Counted from the first letter of the stretch, positions 47,518 through 59,587 are shown. The stretch is 64,000 nucleotides of DNA from Pseudomonas sp. HR96 (GCF_034059295.1 NZ_CP139141.1:4819001-4883000); one strand, 5' to 3'. The notes: generated from the sequence alone by a model not told the origin. Numbers and translations are program-made.

Positions 47518-47553
47518 TGTCGTCCTGGCTGGAAGCGTCCAGCCCAGGAGCAC

Positions 47554-49081
<1,528 letters not shown>

Positions 49082-49126
49082 GCTCAACCTCGATCGGCGC
49101 CCAGTGCGCGCGGGTCGGCCATCATA

Positions 49127-49179
49127 CAAAAAAAGCCCCTCGACGGCGAATCCAGCGTGCAAGGATCCGACGCAGGGGC
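49127..49179 (-). terminator. Terminator of the mla operon
   Basis: On the minus strand GCCCCT … AGGGGC encloses a 33-nt structured loop and is followed by seven T, shortly after mlaB. The ibaG-murA promoter would lie just downstream; a TATGAT is present after the T-run. Confidence 0.7.
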
Positions 49180-49191
49180 ATCGTTGTCGCT

Positions 49192-49509
49192 TCAGACTTC
49201 GGCGAACATGCCAGTCAGGCCGCAGACCTGCGCGATCTGCTGCATGTCGTGGGGCATGGCGCGGACCTGCAGGGTCTTGCCCGCGGCAATCGCGTCGCGA
49301 GTGAAAGCCAGCAGCAGGGAAACCCCTACGCTGCTGGACTTCTCCACGGCCGAGCAGTCGACCACTACGGCCTCGACCTGGCTGCCACTGATCAGCGCCT
49401 GGCCCTGCTTGCGCAGGGCGGCGCCGGTGCGGTAGTCGAGCACGCCGCCAAGCATCAACTGCCCTGGAGCGGTCTCGCTGAGCGCAGCGTTTACAGGGCT
49501 GTCGGTCAT
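49192..49509 (-). CDS. mlaB: STAS-domain protein MlaB
   Basis: MlaB is the cytoplasmic STAS subunit of the MlaFEDB phospholipid transporter, binding MlaF. The 105-residue protein has the STAS core VEAVVVDCSAVEKSSSVGVSLLLAF with the conserved serine/threonine region. Its ATG overlaps the mlaC stop (ATGA). It is the last gene of mlaFEDCB. Confidence 0.92.
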   Translation of the reverse strand: MTDSPVNAALSETAPGQLMLGGVLDYRTGAALRKQGQALISGSQVEAVVVDCSAVEKSSSVGVSLLLAFTRDAIAAGKTLQVRAMPHDMQQIAQVCGLTGMFAEV

Positions 49510-50165
49510 TGGTCGCCCTTGGCCGCAGCGGGGTCGGTGTCGGCCTTGGCCTTGGCTTTGGCCACTTCACCGGCCCAGCCGTTGATGGTGGCCTCGAGAT
49601 TGCCATTGTTGGCTTTCATGGCATCGGCGAACTGGTCACGGAACAGCTTGCCCAGGTTGATGCCGTTGATGATCACGTTGCGCACTTTCCACTCACCGGC
49701 GATTTTCTCCAGCGTGTAGGAGACCGGGTAAACCGCACCGCCATTGCCCTTGACGGTCATGTCGACGCTGGTGCGATCGCCACTCTCGTCCTTGGCCGGA
49801 GCTACGGTGATGCCCTGGTTGTTGTACTCCAGCAGGGCGTTGCCGTAGAACTGGAACAGGCCGCGCTTGAAGTTCTCCTGGAACCTGTTGATCTGCTCAG
49901 GGGTGGCATTGCGCGAATACTTCACGGTCATGACGCTTTTGGATATACCTTCGGCGTCCACTACCGGGCCGACGATGCTGTTAAGCGACTCGTAGAAAGC
50001 ACCCGGATTGGCCTTGTACTTTTCCTTGTTGGTGGCCAGGTCGGCAAGCAGCTGCTTGGTCGTGCCTTCGACCACATCATGGGCCGAGGTACCAGGCGCC
50101 GCGTTGGCCCACAAAGGTACGGCGGCCAGCAGGACCAGCAAACTGCGGCGCAGAATCGTCATCAT
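49506..50165 (-). CDS. mlaC: Periplasmic phospholipid-binding protein MlaC
   Basis: MlaC shuttles phospholipids between the outer-membrane MlaA complex and MlaFEDB. It has 219 residues with a signal peptide cleaved after about residue 22 (ANA). The conserved helical segment RFQENFKRGLFQFYGNAL is present. It has two adjacent ATG codons (50165 and 50162). The C-terminus is lysine/alanine-rich. Confidence 0.96.
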   Translation of the reverse strand: MMTILRRSLLVLLAAVPLWANAAPGTSAHDVVEGTTKQLLADLATNKEKYKANPGAFYESLNSIVGPVVDAEGISKSVMTVKYSRNATPEQINRFQENFKRGLFQFYGNALLEYNNQGITVAPAKDESGDRTSVDMTVKGNGGAVYPVSYTLEKIAGEWKVRNVIINGINLGKLFRDQFADAMKANNGNLEATINGWAGEVAKAKAKADTDPAAAKGDQ

Positions 50166-50175
50166 GAAGCGTCCC

Positions 50176-50643
50176 TCATTTGGCGTCTTTATTGACGGAA
50201 TTGAGCATGAATTTACCGATCAGGTCTTCGAGCACCAACGACGATTGTGTGTCGTGGATGGTCCCGCCATCGGTGAGCAGCTTGTCGTCGCCGCCCACGC
50301 TGAGGCCGATGTATTTCTCGCCCAACAGGCCGGCAGTGAGAATCGACGCAGTGGAGTCGATGGGCAGGTTGTTGACCTTCTTGTCCAGTTGCATCGTCAC
50401 TCGACCGGTGAAGTTGTCGCGATCCAGATCGATGGCCGTGACCTTGCCGATGCTCACACCGGCCATGGTCACTTTGGCTCTGACCGTCAAACCGGCAATA
50501 TTGTCGAAGTAGGCGTAAAGTTTATAAGTGTCGGTGTTGGCGCTGGCGGACAGTCCACTGACACGCAGGGCCAAAAGCAGCAAAGCCAGGATCCCGGCCA
50601 GTAGAAACAGGCCGACACCAACTTCCAGGGTGCGGTTTTGCAT
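50176..50643 (-). CDS. mlaD: MCE-domain protein MlaD
   Basis: MlaD is the membrane-anchored hexameric MCE ring of the MlaFEDB complex. The 155-residue protein has one N-terminal membrane segment (about 7-29) and one MCE domain (about 40-118, DNIAGLTVRAKVTMAGVSIG). Its ATG shares a base with the mlaE stop (TAATG). Confidence 0.97.
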   Translation of the reverse strand: MQNRTLEVGVGLFLLAGILALLLLALRVSGLSASANTDTYKLYAYFDNIAGLTVRAKVTMAGVSIGKVTAIDLDRDNFTGRVTMQLDKKVNNLPIDSTASILTAGLLGEKYIGLSVGGDDKLLTDGGTIHDTQSSLVLEDLIGKFMLNSVNKDAK

Positions 50644-51440
50644 TAGAAATCTCCAAACATCAAGGCGGTCAGAATAAAGTCCAGGCCGAGCACTGCCAGC
50701 GAGGCGTACACCACGGTCTTGGTCGTCGCACGGCTGATGCCCTCCGACGTGGGTTCACAGTCGTAGCCCTGAAACACGGCGATCCAGGTGACCACGAAGG
50801 CGAACACCAGGCTCTTGATCACGCCGTTCAGGACGTCGTCACTGAAATTGACGCTGTTCTGCATGTTGGACCAGAACGAGCCCTGATACACACCGAGCCA
50901 GTCGATCGCCACCCAGGAACCGCCCCAGATACCCACCACGCTGAAGATCATCGCCAGCAGTGGCAGCGAAATGAAGCCCGCCCACAGGCGCGGCGAAACA
51001 ATGTACTTGAGTGGGTCGACGCCGATCATCTCAAGGCTGGAGAGCTGCTCGGTGGATTTCATGTTGCCGATTTCGGCGGTCAGTGCGGAACCGGCGCGAC
51101 CAGCGAACAGCAGCGCCGTCACCACCGGGCCCAGCTCGCGCAGCAGGGTCAGGGCGACCATCTGCCCCACGGCCTGCTCCGAGCCGTACTTGGCGAGAAT
51201 GCTGAATCCCTGCAGCGCCAGCACCATGCCGATGAACATGCCGGAAACGACGACGATCAGCAGTGACATCACGCCAACCGAATAGAGCTGCCTGACCAGC
51301 AGCGAGAAGCTGCCGGCGACCGAGCCACGGCCCACCAGCGCGTGCATCAGAAACAGCCCGGAACGCCCCAGCACGCCCACGGCGTCGATCGCCGCGCGAC
51401 CAAACAGGCGAATGCGTTCAATTATGGATTTTCGGCGCAT
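50643..51440 (-). CDS. mlaE: ABC transporter permease MlaE
   Basis: MlaE is the integral membrane subunit of the phospholipid transporter. It has 265 residues with about five membrane segments and the permease signature [22 protein letters not shown]. The ATG at 51440 shares a base with the mlaF TGA (TGATG). Confidence 0.97.
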   Translation of the reverse strand: MRRKSIIERIRLFGRAAIDAVGVLGRSGLFLMHALVGRGSVAGSFSLLVRQLYSVGVMSLLIVVVSGMFIGMVLALQGFSILAKYGSEQAVGQMVALTLLRELGPVVTALLFAGRAGSALTAEIGNMKSTEQLSSLEMIGVDPLKYIVSPRLWAGFISLPLLAMIFSVVGIWGGSWVAIDWLGVYQGSFWSNMQNSVNFSDDVLNGVIKSLVFAFVVTWIAVFQGYDCEPTSEGISRATTKTVVYASLAVLGLDFILTALMFGDF

Positions 51441-52249
51441 CAACGCGTCCCCAACAGATCGGCGCGGTAATCGGGCGCAGAGAAATGGAAAGGTACCGGA
51501 CCGTCCGGGTCACCCTTCATGAATTGCCGGATGCGCGGGTTGTCGGAGCTCATCAGCTCCTCGGGCGTGCCCTGCCCCAGCACCTGGCCATCGCCGACCA
51601 CATAGAGATAGTCGGCGATGCTGGCGGTTTCCGAGAGGTCATGGGACACCACGATGCTGGTGATGCCCAGGGCGTCGTTGAGCAGGCGGATCAGCCGCAC
51701 CAGCACGCCCATGGCGATCGGGTCCTGGCCCACGAAGGGCTCGTCGTACATGAGGATCTGCGGGTCCATGGCGATGGCGCGAGCCAGGGCGACCCGGCGC
51801 TTCATGCCGCCGGACAGCTCGTCGGGCATCAGCTCGATGGCGCCACGCAGGCCTACGGCCTGCAGCTTCATCAGCACGATGTCGCGAATCATTTCCTCGG
51901 GCAGGTCGGTATGCACCCGCAATGGGAAGGCAACGTTCTCGAACACATCCAGGTCGGTGAACAGCGCGCCGCTCTGGAACAGCACGCCCATGTGCTTGCG
52001 CGCGTCGAACAGGTCGCTGCGCGACAGCTTCGGCAGGTTCTGGCCGTTGACCCAGACTTCACCCTGGGTCGGACGCAACTGCGCACCCATCAGCCGCAGC
52101 AGGGTGGTCTTGCCACTCCCTGACGGCCCCATGATGCCGGTGACCTTGCCCCGGGGAATGCGGATGTCGACGTTCTTGAAGATGCTCCGCGCACCTCGCT
52201 GGAAGGAAACACCCTTCAGCTCGACCGCGTAGTCGTTCTCGGCACTCAT
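51440..52249 (-). CDS. mlaF: ABC transporter ATPase MlaF
   Basis: MlaF is the ATPase subunit of MlaFEDB. It has 269 residues, with Walker A GPSGSGKT at 41-48, signature [16 protein letters not shown], Walker [14 protein letters not shown] and the H-loop VVSHDL. The C-terminal extension after about 245 is typical of MlaF and contacts the neighbouring subunit. The ATG at 52249 follows AAGGAG. It is divergent from kdsD. Confidence 0.97.
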   Translation of the reverse strand: MSAENDYAVELKGVSFQRGARSIFKNVDIRIPRGKVTGIMGPSGSGKTTLLRLMGAQLRPTQGEVWVNGQNLPKLSRSDLFDARKHMGVLFQSGALFTDLDVFENVAFPLRVHTDLPEEMIRDIVLMKLQAVGLRGAIELMPDELSGGMKRRVALARAIAMDPQILMYDEPFVGQDPIAMGVLVRLIRLLNDALGITSIVVSHDLSETASIADYLYVVGDGQVLGQGTPEELMSSDNPRIRQFMKGDPDGPVPFHFSAPDYRADLLGTR

Positions 52250-52440
52250 TGGAACTCCTTGCAATGCGGCCCCATCACTCCGACAGCGCCCCTCGTGAAA
52301 GGGTTCGCCTACCGAGCGGGCCGGACAAGCGGCGCACTATATCACCGCAGACACAACCGCCCCAAGCCGTTAGCACCCTTGTTAAGTAACCGGACAGTAA
52401 CCTTTGATGAATCGAGCGTGAGCCTTTGTCGCTTTACCGC

Positions 52441-52446
52441 TATAAT
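52441..52446 (+). promoter_or_regulatory. -10 of the kdsD-lpt operon
   Basis: A perfect TATAAT 34 bp before the kdsD ATG; the -35 is not convincing. The gap 52250-52480 contains the divergent mlaF and kdsD upstream regions. Confidence 0.45.
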
Positions 52447-52480
52447 CGCCGCCTTTTCGTCAGGCAACCCGATTTCGTCC

Positions 52481-53455
52481 ATGAGCCAGTCCAGCGAGTT
52501 GATCCAATCCGCACAACGCACCATCCGCTTCGAAGTCGAGGCGGTCGAAGGCCTGCTCGCGCATATCAATGCCGACTTCGTGCGCGCCTGCGAGATGATC
52601 CTGGCCAGCAGTGGTCGCGTCGTGGTGCTGGGCATGGGCAAATCCGGCCACATCGGCAAGAAGGTGGCCGCGACCCTGGCCAGCACCGGCACGCCGTCGT
52701 TCTTCGTTCATCCGGCCGAGGCCAGCCACGGCGACATGGGCATGATCACCGGCAACGACATCATCCTGGCCCTGTCGAACTCCGGCTCCACCGCCGAGAT
52801 CGTCACCCTGCTGCCTCTCATGAAGCGCATGGGCATCCAGATGATCAGCCTGACCGGCAACCCCGATTCGCCCCTGGCCCAGGCCGCCGAGGTCAACCTC
52901 GATGCGCGCGTGGCCCAGGAGGCCTGCCCGCTCAACCTGGCGCCGACGTCCTCGACCACTGCCGCCCTGGTCCTCGGCGACGCCCTGGCCATCGCCCTGC
53001 TCGAAGCGCGCGGCTTCACCGCCGAGGACTTCGCCTTTTCGCACCCCGGCGGCGCCCTCGGCCGCCGCCTGCTGCTCAAGGTCGAGAATGTCATGCACAG
53101 CGGCGCCGCCCTGCCTCGGGTAGACCGCGGCACGCCGCTGCGCGAGGCGTTGATGGAGATGACCCGCAAGGGCCTGGGCATGACCGCCATCGTCGAGCCC
53201 GACGGGCGCCTGGCCGGGATCTTCACCGACGGTGACCTGCGCCGCACCCTGGACCGCGAGCTGGATATCCGCAGCGCCACCATCGACGAGGTGATGACCG
53301 TGCACGGCAAGACCGCTCGCCCGGACATGCTCGCCGCCGAGGCGCTGAAAATCATGGAAGACCACAAGATCGGCGCGCTGGTGGTGGTGGACGGCGACGA
53401 CCGCCCGATCGGCGCCTTCAATCTCGGCGACTTGCTGCGCGCAGGAGTGATGTAA
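52481..53455 (+). CDS. kdsD: D-arabinose-5-phosphate isomerase KdsD
   Basis: KdsD makes arabinose-5-phosphate, the Kdo precursor for the LPS inner core. It has 324 residues: an N-terminal SIS domain (about 35-180, GMGKSGHIGKK, SNSGSTAE) and two C-terminal CBS domains (about 205-324). The ATG at 52481 (MSQSSELIQSAQRT) matches family starts. It is first in kdsD-kdsC-lptC-lptA-lptB. Confidence 0.97.
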   Translation: MSQSSELIQSAQRTIRFEVEAVEGLLAHINADFVRACEMILASSGRVVVLGMGKSGHIGKKVAATLASTGTPSFFVHPAEASHGDMGMITGNDIILALSNSGSTAEIVTLLPLMKRMGIQMISLTGNPDSPLAQAAEVNLDARVAQEACPLNLAPTSSTTAALVLGDALAIALLEARGFTAEDFAFSHPGGALGRRLLLKVENVMHSGAALPRVDRGTPLREALMEMTRKGLGMTAIVEPDGRLAGIFTDGDLRRTLDRELDIRSATIDEVMTVHGKTARPDMLAAEALKIMEDHKIGALVVVDGDDRPIGAFNLGDLLRAGVM

Positions 53456-53980
53456 ATGCACGACGAATTGTTGCAGCGCGGCCGGCAGGTCAAACTGGCC
53501 GTTTTCGATGTGGACGGCGTACTCACCGACGGGCGCCTGTATTTCCTCGAGGACGGCAGCGAGATCAAGACCTTCAGCACCCTCGACGGCCAAGGTATCA
53601 AGATGCTGATCAACGCCGGGGTGGCCACGGCGATCATCACCGGGCGCTCGTCGCCAATGGTGCAACGGCGCGCGAAGAGCCTGGGCATCGCTCACTTGTA
53701 CCAGGGGCGCGAGGACAAGCTGGCGGTGCTCGACGAACTGCTCGCGCAGCTGGGCCTGAGCTATGCCGAAGTAGCCTATCTGGGCGATGATCTGCCCGAC
53801 CTCGCGCCGATCCGCCGGGTGGCGCTCGGCATGGCCGTGGCCAATGCCACCGCATTCGTCAAGGAGCACGCCGCCGGCGTCACCCAGGCCCGTGGCGGCG
53901 AAGGTGCCGCACGGGAATTCTGCGAACTGATTCTACGCGCCCAGGGCAATCTCGACGCCGCCCTGGCTGCTTACCTCTAA
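53456..53980 (+). CDS. kdsC: Kdo-8-phosphate phosphatase KdsC
   Basis: KdsC is a HAD-family phosphatase giving free Kdo. It has 174 residues; the catalytic DVDGVLTDG (D18, D20) and the C-terminal GDDLPDLAPI are present. It starts directly after the kdsD stop. Confidence 0.97.
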   Translation: MHDELLQRGRQVKLAVFDVDGVLTDGRLYFLEDGSEIKTFSTLDGQGIKMLINAGVATAIITGRSSPMVQRRAKSLGIAHLYQGREDKLAVLDELLAQLGLSYAEVAYLGDDLPDLAPIRRVALGMAVANATAFVKEHAAGVTQARGGEGAAREFCELILRAQGNLDAALAAYL

Positions 53981-54004
53981 GCGTTACCCGAACCGAGTTA
54001 TCCG

Positions 54005-54577
54005 ATGCCGACCAAGAAACTACGCAACCTCGTGCTGTTGGCAGTGCTCGCCGCACTGTTCGCCGCCGTGGGCTATTGGAACATCAGCCCCGAGCGCTTC
54101 CAGGCGCGCCCGGTGGCAGTCATCGACCCCAAGGCCGTCGACTACTACGCCATCAACGCCCATGCCAAGCAGTTCCTGCCCGATGGTGGCATCCAGTACG
54201 ACATGACCGCCGACAAGGTCGAGCACCTGCAGGCCAGCCAGGTCTCGCTGCTGACCAACCCCGACATGAACCTGTACCGCGGCACGGTCTACCCCTGGCA
54301 CGTCACCAGCGAGCGCGGCGAGGTCAACCCCGACGGCACCCAGGTCGAGCTGATCGACTCGGTGCGCATCGCCCGTACCGACCAGAAATCGCGCGCCACG
54401 GTCATAACCTCTTCACGCATGACCGTATTCCCGCAGAAGCAATATGCGCAGACCGAGCAAGACGTTAGAATCGACGGCGCCGGTGGCGTCTCCACCGGCA
54501 AAGGCATGAAAGCCTATTTGAACGACAGCAAGATCAACTTGCTGTCCAACGTAAGAGGACTGTATGAGGCTCGTTAA
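54005..54577 (+). CDS. lptC: LPS transport protein LptC
   Basis: LptC is the bitopic protein linking the inner-membrane LptBFG extractor to the LptA bridge. It has 190 residues with an N-terminal membrane anchor (about 8-25) and a beta-jellyroll periplasmic domain. It overlaps lptA by 14 bp. lptF and lptG are not in the window. Confidence 0.95.
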   Translation: MPTKKLRNLVLLAVLAALFAAVGYWNISPERFQARPVAVIDPKAVDYYAINAHAKQFLPDGGIQYDMTADKVEHLQASQVSLLTNPDMNLYRGTVYPWHVTSERGEVNPDGTQVELIDSVRIARTDQKSRATVITSSRMTVFPQKQYAQTEQDVRIDGAGGVSTGKGMKAYLNDSKINLLSNVRGLYEAR

Positions 54578-55106
54578 AACCCTCCCCTTTTTGCTCAGCC
54601 TGGGCGCAGCACTGGGAAGCGTGAGCGCCTGGGCATTGCCGACGGATCGCGATCAGCCTATCCACATCCAGTCCGACGACGCGCAGATCGATGACAAGCA
54701 GGGCATTGCCACCTACAAGGGCAATGTCATCATCACCCAGGGCACCATGAAGATCACCGGCAACACCGTGACCGTCACCCGTACCCCCCAGGGCGATATC
54801 GACGTATTCACCTCGGTCGGCAACCTGGCTTACTACGAGCAGAAGCCGGCGATCGACAAACCGATCGTGCAGGCCTGGGGCGTGACCATCCAGTACTTCG
54901 CCGCGCAGAACCGCATCATCCTGATCGACAAGGCCAAGGTGGTGAACGACGGCAACACCTCGGTCGGCGAGAAAATCGTCTACGACACCGTCAAGCAGGT
55001 GGTCAACGCCGGCCGCGCCAATGGCGCCAAGGTCACCGAGCCGCGTCCGCGGGTCGACATGGTGCTCCAGCCGAAAAGCAAAACCGACGCACAGAAGGCT
55101 CAGTAA
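54564..55106 (+). CDS. lptA: Periplasmic LPS-bridge protein LptA
   Basis: LptA polymerises across the periplasm to carry LPS. It has 180 residues with a signal peptide cleaved near residue 24 (AWA/LP). The OstA/jellyroll core [18 protein letters not shown] is present. The stop overlaps the lptB ATG by one base (TAATG). Confidence 0.96.
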   Translation: MRLVKTLPFLLSLGAALGSVSAWALPTDRDQPIHIQSDDAQIDDKQGIATYKGNVIITQGTMKITGNTVTVTRTPQGDIDVFTSVGNLAYYEQKPAIDKPIVQAWGVTIQYFAAQNRIILIDKAKVVNDGNTSVGEKIVYDTVKQVVNAGRANGAKVTEPRPRVDMVLQPKSKTDAQKAQ

Positions 55107-55831
55107 TGGCAACTCTCAAGGCTCAGCACCTGGCCAAGGCCTACAAGGGCCGCCAGGTGGTGCGCGACGTCAGCCTGTCGATCGAGAGCGGGCAGATCGT
55201 CGGCCTGCTCGGGCCCAACGGCGCCGGCAAGACCACCTGTTTCTACATGATCGTCGGCCTGGTGCAGGCCGATCAGGGCCGCGTGCTGATCGACGACCTC
55301 GACGTCAGCTTCCAGCCCATGCACGGCCGGGCCAAATCCGGCATCGGCTACCTGCCCCAGGAAGCCTCGATCTTTCGCAAGCTCTCGGTGGCCGACAACA
55401 TCATGGCCATCCTCGAGACGCGCAAGGAGCTGGACGCTGCGGGCCGGCGCAAGGAGCTCGAAGGCCTGCTGCAGGAATTCCACATCACCCACATCCGCGA
55501 CAACCTCGGCATGAGCCTGTCCGGTGGCGAACGGCGCCGGGTGGAAATTGCCCGAGCACTGGCGACCTCGCCCAAGTTCATCCTGCTCGACGAACCCTTT
55601 GCCGGTGTCGACCCGATATCGGTCGGCGACATCAAGCAGATCATCCATCACCTCAAGGCCAAGGGCATTGGCGTGCTGATCACCGACCACAACGTCCGTG
55701 AGACCCTGGATATCTGCGAGACCGCGTACATCGTCAACGATGGTCGACTGATCGCCGAGGGCGATTCGGCGGCCATTCTTGCCAACGACCTGGTGAAAGA
55801 GGTGTACCTCGGCCACGAGTTCCGCCTGTAA
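55106..55831 (+). CDS. lptB: LPS export ABC ATPase LptB
   Basis: LptB powers LPS extraction by LptFG. It has 241 residues, with Walker A GPNGAGKT at 36-43, signature [15 protein letters not shown], Walker [14 protein letters not shown] and the H-loop TDHNV. It is followed by a hairpin and the rpoN promoter region. Confidence 0.98.
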   Translation: MATLKAQHLAKAYKGRQVVRDVSLSIESGQIVGLLGPNGAGKTTCFYMIVGLVQADQGRVLIDDLDVSFQPMHGRAKSGIGYLPQEASIFRKLSVADNIMAILETRKELDAAGRRKELEGLLQEFHITHIRDNLGMSLSGGERRRVEIARALATSPKFILLDEPFAGVDPISVGDIKQIIHHLKAKGIGVLITDHNVRETLDICETAYIVNDGRLIAEGDSAAILANDLVKEVYLGHEFRL

Positions 55832-55841
55832 AGGATGATTC

Positions 55842-55873
55842 GCGCGCCACAAGGCGTATTTATTGTGGCGCAG
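55842..55873. repeat. 9-bp inverted repeat between lptB and rpoN
   Basis: GCGCCACAA and TTGTGGCGC form a hairpin with a 10-nt AT-rich loop, just after the lptB stop. No T-run follows, so it may be a weak terminator or a processing/attenuation site. Confidence 0.5.
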
Positions 55874-55901
55874 CTCTAGGCAAATGCTCGGGTTTCAGGC
55901 A

Positions 55902-55907
55902 TATAAT
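55902..55907 (+). promoter_or_regulatory. rpoN promoter -10
   Basis: A perfect TATAAT 83 bp before the rpoN ATG, with no strong -35. It suggests rpoN has its own promoter in addition to read-through from lptB. Confidence 0.45.
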
Positions 55908-55990
55908 TTGCTTACGACATAAGTGCGACGCTTCGGCGCCGTGTAGTGGATGGCGCATCGCGCCGGCGAACAAGGTGTTAAGCCCCTGCC

Positions 55991-57487
55991 ATGAAACCAT
56001 CGCTCGTCCTGAGAATGGGCCAGCAACTGACGATGACACCGCAGTTGCAACAGGCCATCCGACTACTCCAGCTCTCGACCCTGGATCTTCAACAGGAGAT
56101 CCAGGAAGCGCTGGAATCCAATCCTATGCTGGAGCGCCAGGAAGAAGGCGACGACTTCGACAACAGCGATCCACTGGCCGACAAGATCGAGCACAACGCC
56201 ACCCCAGAGGTCCAGGAGCCCAGCTTCCAGGAAACCTCCGCGCCGACCGTCGACAACCTTGAGGACGGCGAGTGGAACGAGCGCATCCCCAACGAGCTGC
56301 CGGTCGACACGGCCTGGGAAGACATCTACCAGACCAGCGCCAGCAGCCTGCCCAGCAATGACGACGACGAGTGGGACTTCACCACCCGCACCTCGGCGGG
56401 CGAGAGCCTGCAGAGCCATCTGCTCTGGCAGCTGAACCTCGCGCCGATGTCCGACACCGACCGCCTGATCGCCGTCACCATCATCGACTGCATCAACAAC
56501 CAGGGTTACCTGGACGAGACGCTGCAAGAAATCTGCGACTCGTTCGACGCCGAGCTGGACATCGAGCTCGACGAGGTCGAGGCCGTGCTGCGCCGCGTGC
56601 AGCAGTTCGAACCCGCCGGTATCGGCGCGCGCGACCTCAGCGAGTGCCTGGTCCTGCAACTGCGCCAGATGCCGCCCAAGACGCGCTGGCTGGCCGAAGC
56701 CCAGCGCCTGGTGCGCGAATTCATCGATCTGCTCGGCAGCCGTGACTACAGCCAGCTGATGCGCCGCATGAAGCTCAAGGAAGACGAGCTGCGCCAGGTC
56801 ATCGAGCTGGTGCAGAGCCTCAACCCGCGCCCTGGCTCGCAGATCGAGTCCAGCGAGCCGGAGTACGTCATACCCGACGTCATCGTGCGCAAGGACAACG
56901 AGCGCTGGCTGGTCGAACTCAACCAGGAATCGGTGCCACGCCTGCGCGTCAACCCGCAGTATGCCGGCTTCGTGCGCCGTGCCGACACCAGCGCCGACAA
57001 CACCTTCATGCGCAACCAGTTGCAGGAGGCGCGCTGGTTCATCAAGAGCCTGCAGAGCCGCAACGAGACGCTGATGAAGGTCGCCACGCAGATCGTCGAG
57101 CACCAGCGCGGCTTCCTCGACTACGGCGACGAGGCCATGAAGCCACTGGTACTGCACGACATCGCCGAGGCCGTGGGCATGCACGAATCGACAATTTCCC
57201 GGGTGACCACGCAGAAATACATGCACACCCCCCGCGGCATTTACGAACTGAAATACTTTTTTTCCAGCCACGTCAGCACCTCGGAGGGCGGTGAGTGCTC
57301 GTCCACGGCCATTCGCGCGATCATCAAGAAATTGGTTGCCGCCGAAAATCAGAAAAAGCCGTTGAGTGACAGCAAGATCGCTGGTTTACTGGAGGCACAA
57401 GGCATCCAGGTAGCCCGTCGCACCGTCGCCAAGTACCGTGAGTCCCTCGGGATTGCACCCTCCAGCGAGCGCAAGCGACTGATGTGA
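55991..57487 (+). CDS. rpoN: RNA polymerase sigma-54 factor RpoN
   Basis: RpoN is the alternative sigma factor for -24/-12 promoters, dependent on AAA+ activators. It has 498 residues. The glutamine/leucine-rich region I is at 1-50, and an acidic region II (about 55-115) follows. The HTH and the RpoN box [10 protein letters not shown] (475-484), which reads the -24 element, are intact. It heads the conserved rpoN-hpf-ptsN-rapZ-ptsO cluster. Confidence 0.99.
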   Translation: MKPSLVLRMGQQLTMTPQLQQAIRLLQLSTLDLQQEIQEALESNPMLERQEEGDDFDNSDPLADKIEHNATPEVQEPSFQETSAPTVDNLEDGEWNERIPNELPVDTAWEDIYQTSASSLPSNDDDEWDFTTRTSAGESLQSHLLWQLNLAPMSDTDRLIAVTIIDCINNQGYLDETLQEICDSFDAELDIELDEVEAVLRRVQQFEPAGIGARDLSECLVLQLRQMPPKTRWLAEAQRLVREFIDLLGSRDYSQLMRRMKLKEDELRQVIELVQSLNPRPGSQIESSEPEYVIPDVIVRKDNERWLVELNQESVPRLRVNPQYAGFVRRADTSADNTFMRNQLQEARWFIKSLQSRNETLMKVATQIVEHQRGFLDYGDEAMKPLVLHDIAEAVGMHESTISRVTTQKYMHTPRGIYELKYFFSSHVSTSEGGECSSTAIRAIIKKLVAAENQKKPLSDSKIAGLLEAQGIQVARRTVAKYRESLGIAPSSERKRLM

Positions 57488-57571
57488 ATGGCGCTTTCCT
57501 GATGCCACCACCAGCGTTCCAGTGGCAGGTTCCACCTGCCTCTTTATGCACTGGCAATAAGGAGAAGCGGT

Positions 57572-57880
57572 ATGCAAGTCAACATCAGTGGGCACCAGCT
57601 GGATGTGACCGACGCCATGCGTGACTATGTCGGGGAAAAACTCGCCCGACTCGAGCGCCATTTCGACAAGATAACCAACGTGCAGGTCATCATGGAGGTC
57701 GAAAAGCTCAAACAGAAGATCGAAGCCACCCTGCGTGTACCTGGTGGTGAAGTTGTCGCCAACGCCGAGCATGATGACATGTACGCCGCCATCGACCTCC
57801 TCACTGACAAGCTCGACCGACAATTGCTCAAGCATAAGGAAAAGCAGCAGAGCCACCTGCAAGGTGCCGCCGCTCGCTGA
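57572..57880 (+). CDS. hpf: Ribosome hibernation promoting factor (short HPF)
   Basis: HPF binds the 30S A/P sites in stationary phase and promotes 100S dimers. The 102-residue length is the short gammaproteobacterial form. The motifs VNISGHQLDVTDAM and the basic C-terminal helix KLDRQLLKHKEK are present. It is preceded by AAGGAG and follows rpoN by 84 bp. Confidence 0.96.
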   Translation: MQVNISGHQLDVTDAMRDYVGEKLARLERHFDKITNVQVIMEVEKLKQKIEATLRVPGGEVVANAEHDDMYAAIDLLTDKLDRQLLKHKEKQQSHLQGAAAR

Positions 57881-57892
57881 TACTCCCAACCC

Positions 57893-58357
57893 ATGATCCG
57901 ACTCGAAGATATCCTGACCCCCGGCCGTTCCCTGGTGAACGTGCCGGGTGGCAGCAAAACACAAGTACTCGAACAGATTGCTCAGCTGATCGCACGCGAA
58001 GTGCCACAGCTGGATCAGCAAACCGTGTTCGACGCCTTGGTTGCCCGTGAGAAACTCGGCTCTACCGGTTTCGGCAACGGCATAGCCATTCCCCATTGTC
58101 GCCTGAACGGTTGCGCCTCGCCGATCAGCGCCTTGCTGCACCTGGCTTCCCCCGTAGACTTCGACGCCATCGACGGTGCGCCCGTCGACCTGCTGTTCGT
58201 GCTGCTGGTACCAGAGGCAGCGACCGACGCGCACCTGGAATTGCTCCGGCAGATCGCCAGTATGCTGGACCGCAAGGATGTCCGTGACAGCCTGCGTGCC
58301 GCTGCCAGCAACGAAGCCCTCTATCAAGTAGTTCTGGACGTGCAGAAAGGGCATTGA
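57893..58357 (+). CDS. ptsN: Nitrogen-PTS EIIA protein PtsN
   Basis: PtsN is the terminal phosphoacceptor of the regulatory nitrogen phosphotransferase system. The 154-residue EIIA-fructose-like protein has active-site H68 (GIAIPHCRL). It starts 12 bp after hpf. Its phosphodonor Npr (ptsO) is encoded 0.9 kb downstream; the EI (ptsP) is outside the window. Confidence 0.98.
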   Translation: MIRLEDILTPGRSLVNVPGGSKTQVLEQIAQLIAREVPQLDQQTVFDALVAREKLGSTGFGNGIAIPHCRLNGCASPISALLHLASPVDFDAIDGAPVDLLFVLLVPEAATDAHLELLRQIASMLDRKDVRDSLRAAASNEALYQVVLDVQKGH

Positions 58358-58362
58358 CCACC

Positions 58363-59220
58363 ATGCGCTTGATCATTGTCAGTGGACGCTCCGGCTCCGG
58401 CAAAAGCACCGCGCTGGATGTACTGGAAGACAGCGGCTTCTATTGCATCGACAACCTGCCCGCCGGCCTGCTGCCGGAACTGGCCGAGCGCGCTCTGATC
58501 CACACCGAACTGGCGCAACCGCTGGTGGCGGTGTCCATCGACGCCCGCAACCTGCCCAGCCACCTGTCGCGCTTTCCGCAGCTGCTCGAGGAAGTGCGCA
58601 GCCGGCACATCCAGTGCGACGTGCTGTACCTGGACGCCGACGAAGACACCCTGCTCAAGCGCTTCTCGGAGACGCGCCGGCGTCATCCACTGAGCAGCGC
58701 CAACCGCTCGCTGGCTGAAGCCATTCGCGTCGAAACCGTGCTGCTGGGGCCGATCGTCGACCTTGCCGACCTGAAGATCGACACCACCAATCTCAATCTT
58801 TACCAGCTGCGCGACTCGATCAAGATCCGCCTGCTGAACAAGCCCGAGCCTGGCACCGCCTTTCTCGTGGAATCCTTTGGCTTCAAGCGTGGCATGCCGG
58901 TGGACGCCGACCTGGTGTTCGACGTGCGCTGCCTGCCCAACCCCTACTGGAAGCCCGAATTGCGCGAGCAGTCGGGCCTCGACCAGCCGGTGGCCGATTA
59001 CCTCGCAGCCCAGCCGGACGTCGAGGAGATGTTCCAGGACATCTCGGCCTACCTGCTCAAATGGCTGCCGCGCTTCGCCGCCAGCAACCGCGCCTACGTC
59101 ACCATCGCCATCGGCTGCACCGGCGGCCACCATCGCTCCGTGTACCTGACCGAGCGCCTGGGGATACTGCTGCAACAGTCACTCAAGAACGTTCAGGTTC
59201 GCCACCGCGACCTCAGTTGA
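58363..59220 (+). CDS. rapZ: RNase adaptor / nucleotide-binding protein RapZ
   Basis: RapZ is an RNA-binding adaptor; in E. coli it targets the sRNA GlmZ to RNase E. The 285-residue protein has Walker A GRSGSGKS (8-15) and the C-terminal phosphosugar-binding domain with [10 protein letters not shown]. The ATG at 58363 is used; a TTG at 58354 is less likely. It starts 5 bp after ptsN. Confidence 0.97.
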   Translation: MRLIIVSGRSGSGKSTALDVLEDSGFYCIDNLPAGLLPELAERALIHTELAQPLVAVSIDARNLPSHLSRFPQLLEEVRSRHIQCDVLYLDADEDTLLKRFSETRRRHPLSSANRSLAEAIRVETVLLGPIVDLADLKIDTTNLNLYQLRDSIKIRLLNKPEPGTAFLVESFGFKRGMPVDADLVFDVRCLPNPYWKPELREQSGLDQPVADYLAAQPDVEEMFQDISAYLLKWLPRFAASNRAYVTIAIGCTGGHHRSVYLTERLGILLQQSLKNVQVRHRDLS

Positions 59221-59236
59221 AAGGATCACCTGCGCA

Positions 59237-59509
59237 ATGCCCGCTTTGCAAATAACCATCATCAACAAGCTGGGCCTGCATGCGCGCGCTGCGGCCAAAT
59301 TCGTCGGCGTCGCTGGGCGCTTTCCTTGCCAGGTGCGCATCGGCCGTACGCCGGAAACCCTGGTGGACGGCAAGAGCATCATGGCCGTCATGATGCTGGC
59401 GGCAGGCAAGGGGACCGAGGTGCACCTGAGGACCGAAGGCGAGCAGGAGCAGGAAGCACTGGATGCGATCGTCGAGCTGATCAACAATCGGTTCGACGAG
59501 GGGGAGTAA
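59237..59509 (+). CDS. ptsO: HPr-like phosphocarrier Npr (PtsO)
   Basis: NPr relays phosphate from PtsP to PtsN. The 90-residue HPr-fold protein has active H15 in KLGLHARAAAKF and the conserved serine region GKSIMAVMML. It ends the rpoN cluster. Confidence 0.97.
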   Translation: MPALQITIINKLGLHARAAAKFVGVAGRFPCQVRIGRTPETLVDGKSIMAVMMLAAGKGTEVHLRTEGEQEQEALDAIVELINNRFDEGE

Positions 59510-59587
59510 TTTCGCCACCGACTCTTGGGCTTGCCCCCACATCGGGCGTGCGAGAGGGGGCGCCAGCGACAGCGTTGGGTAGCCGAG

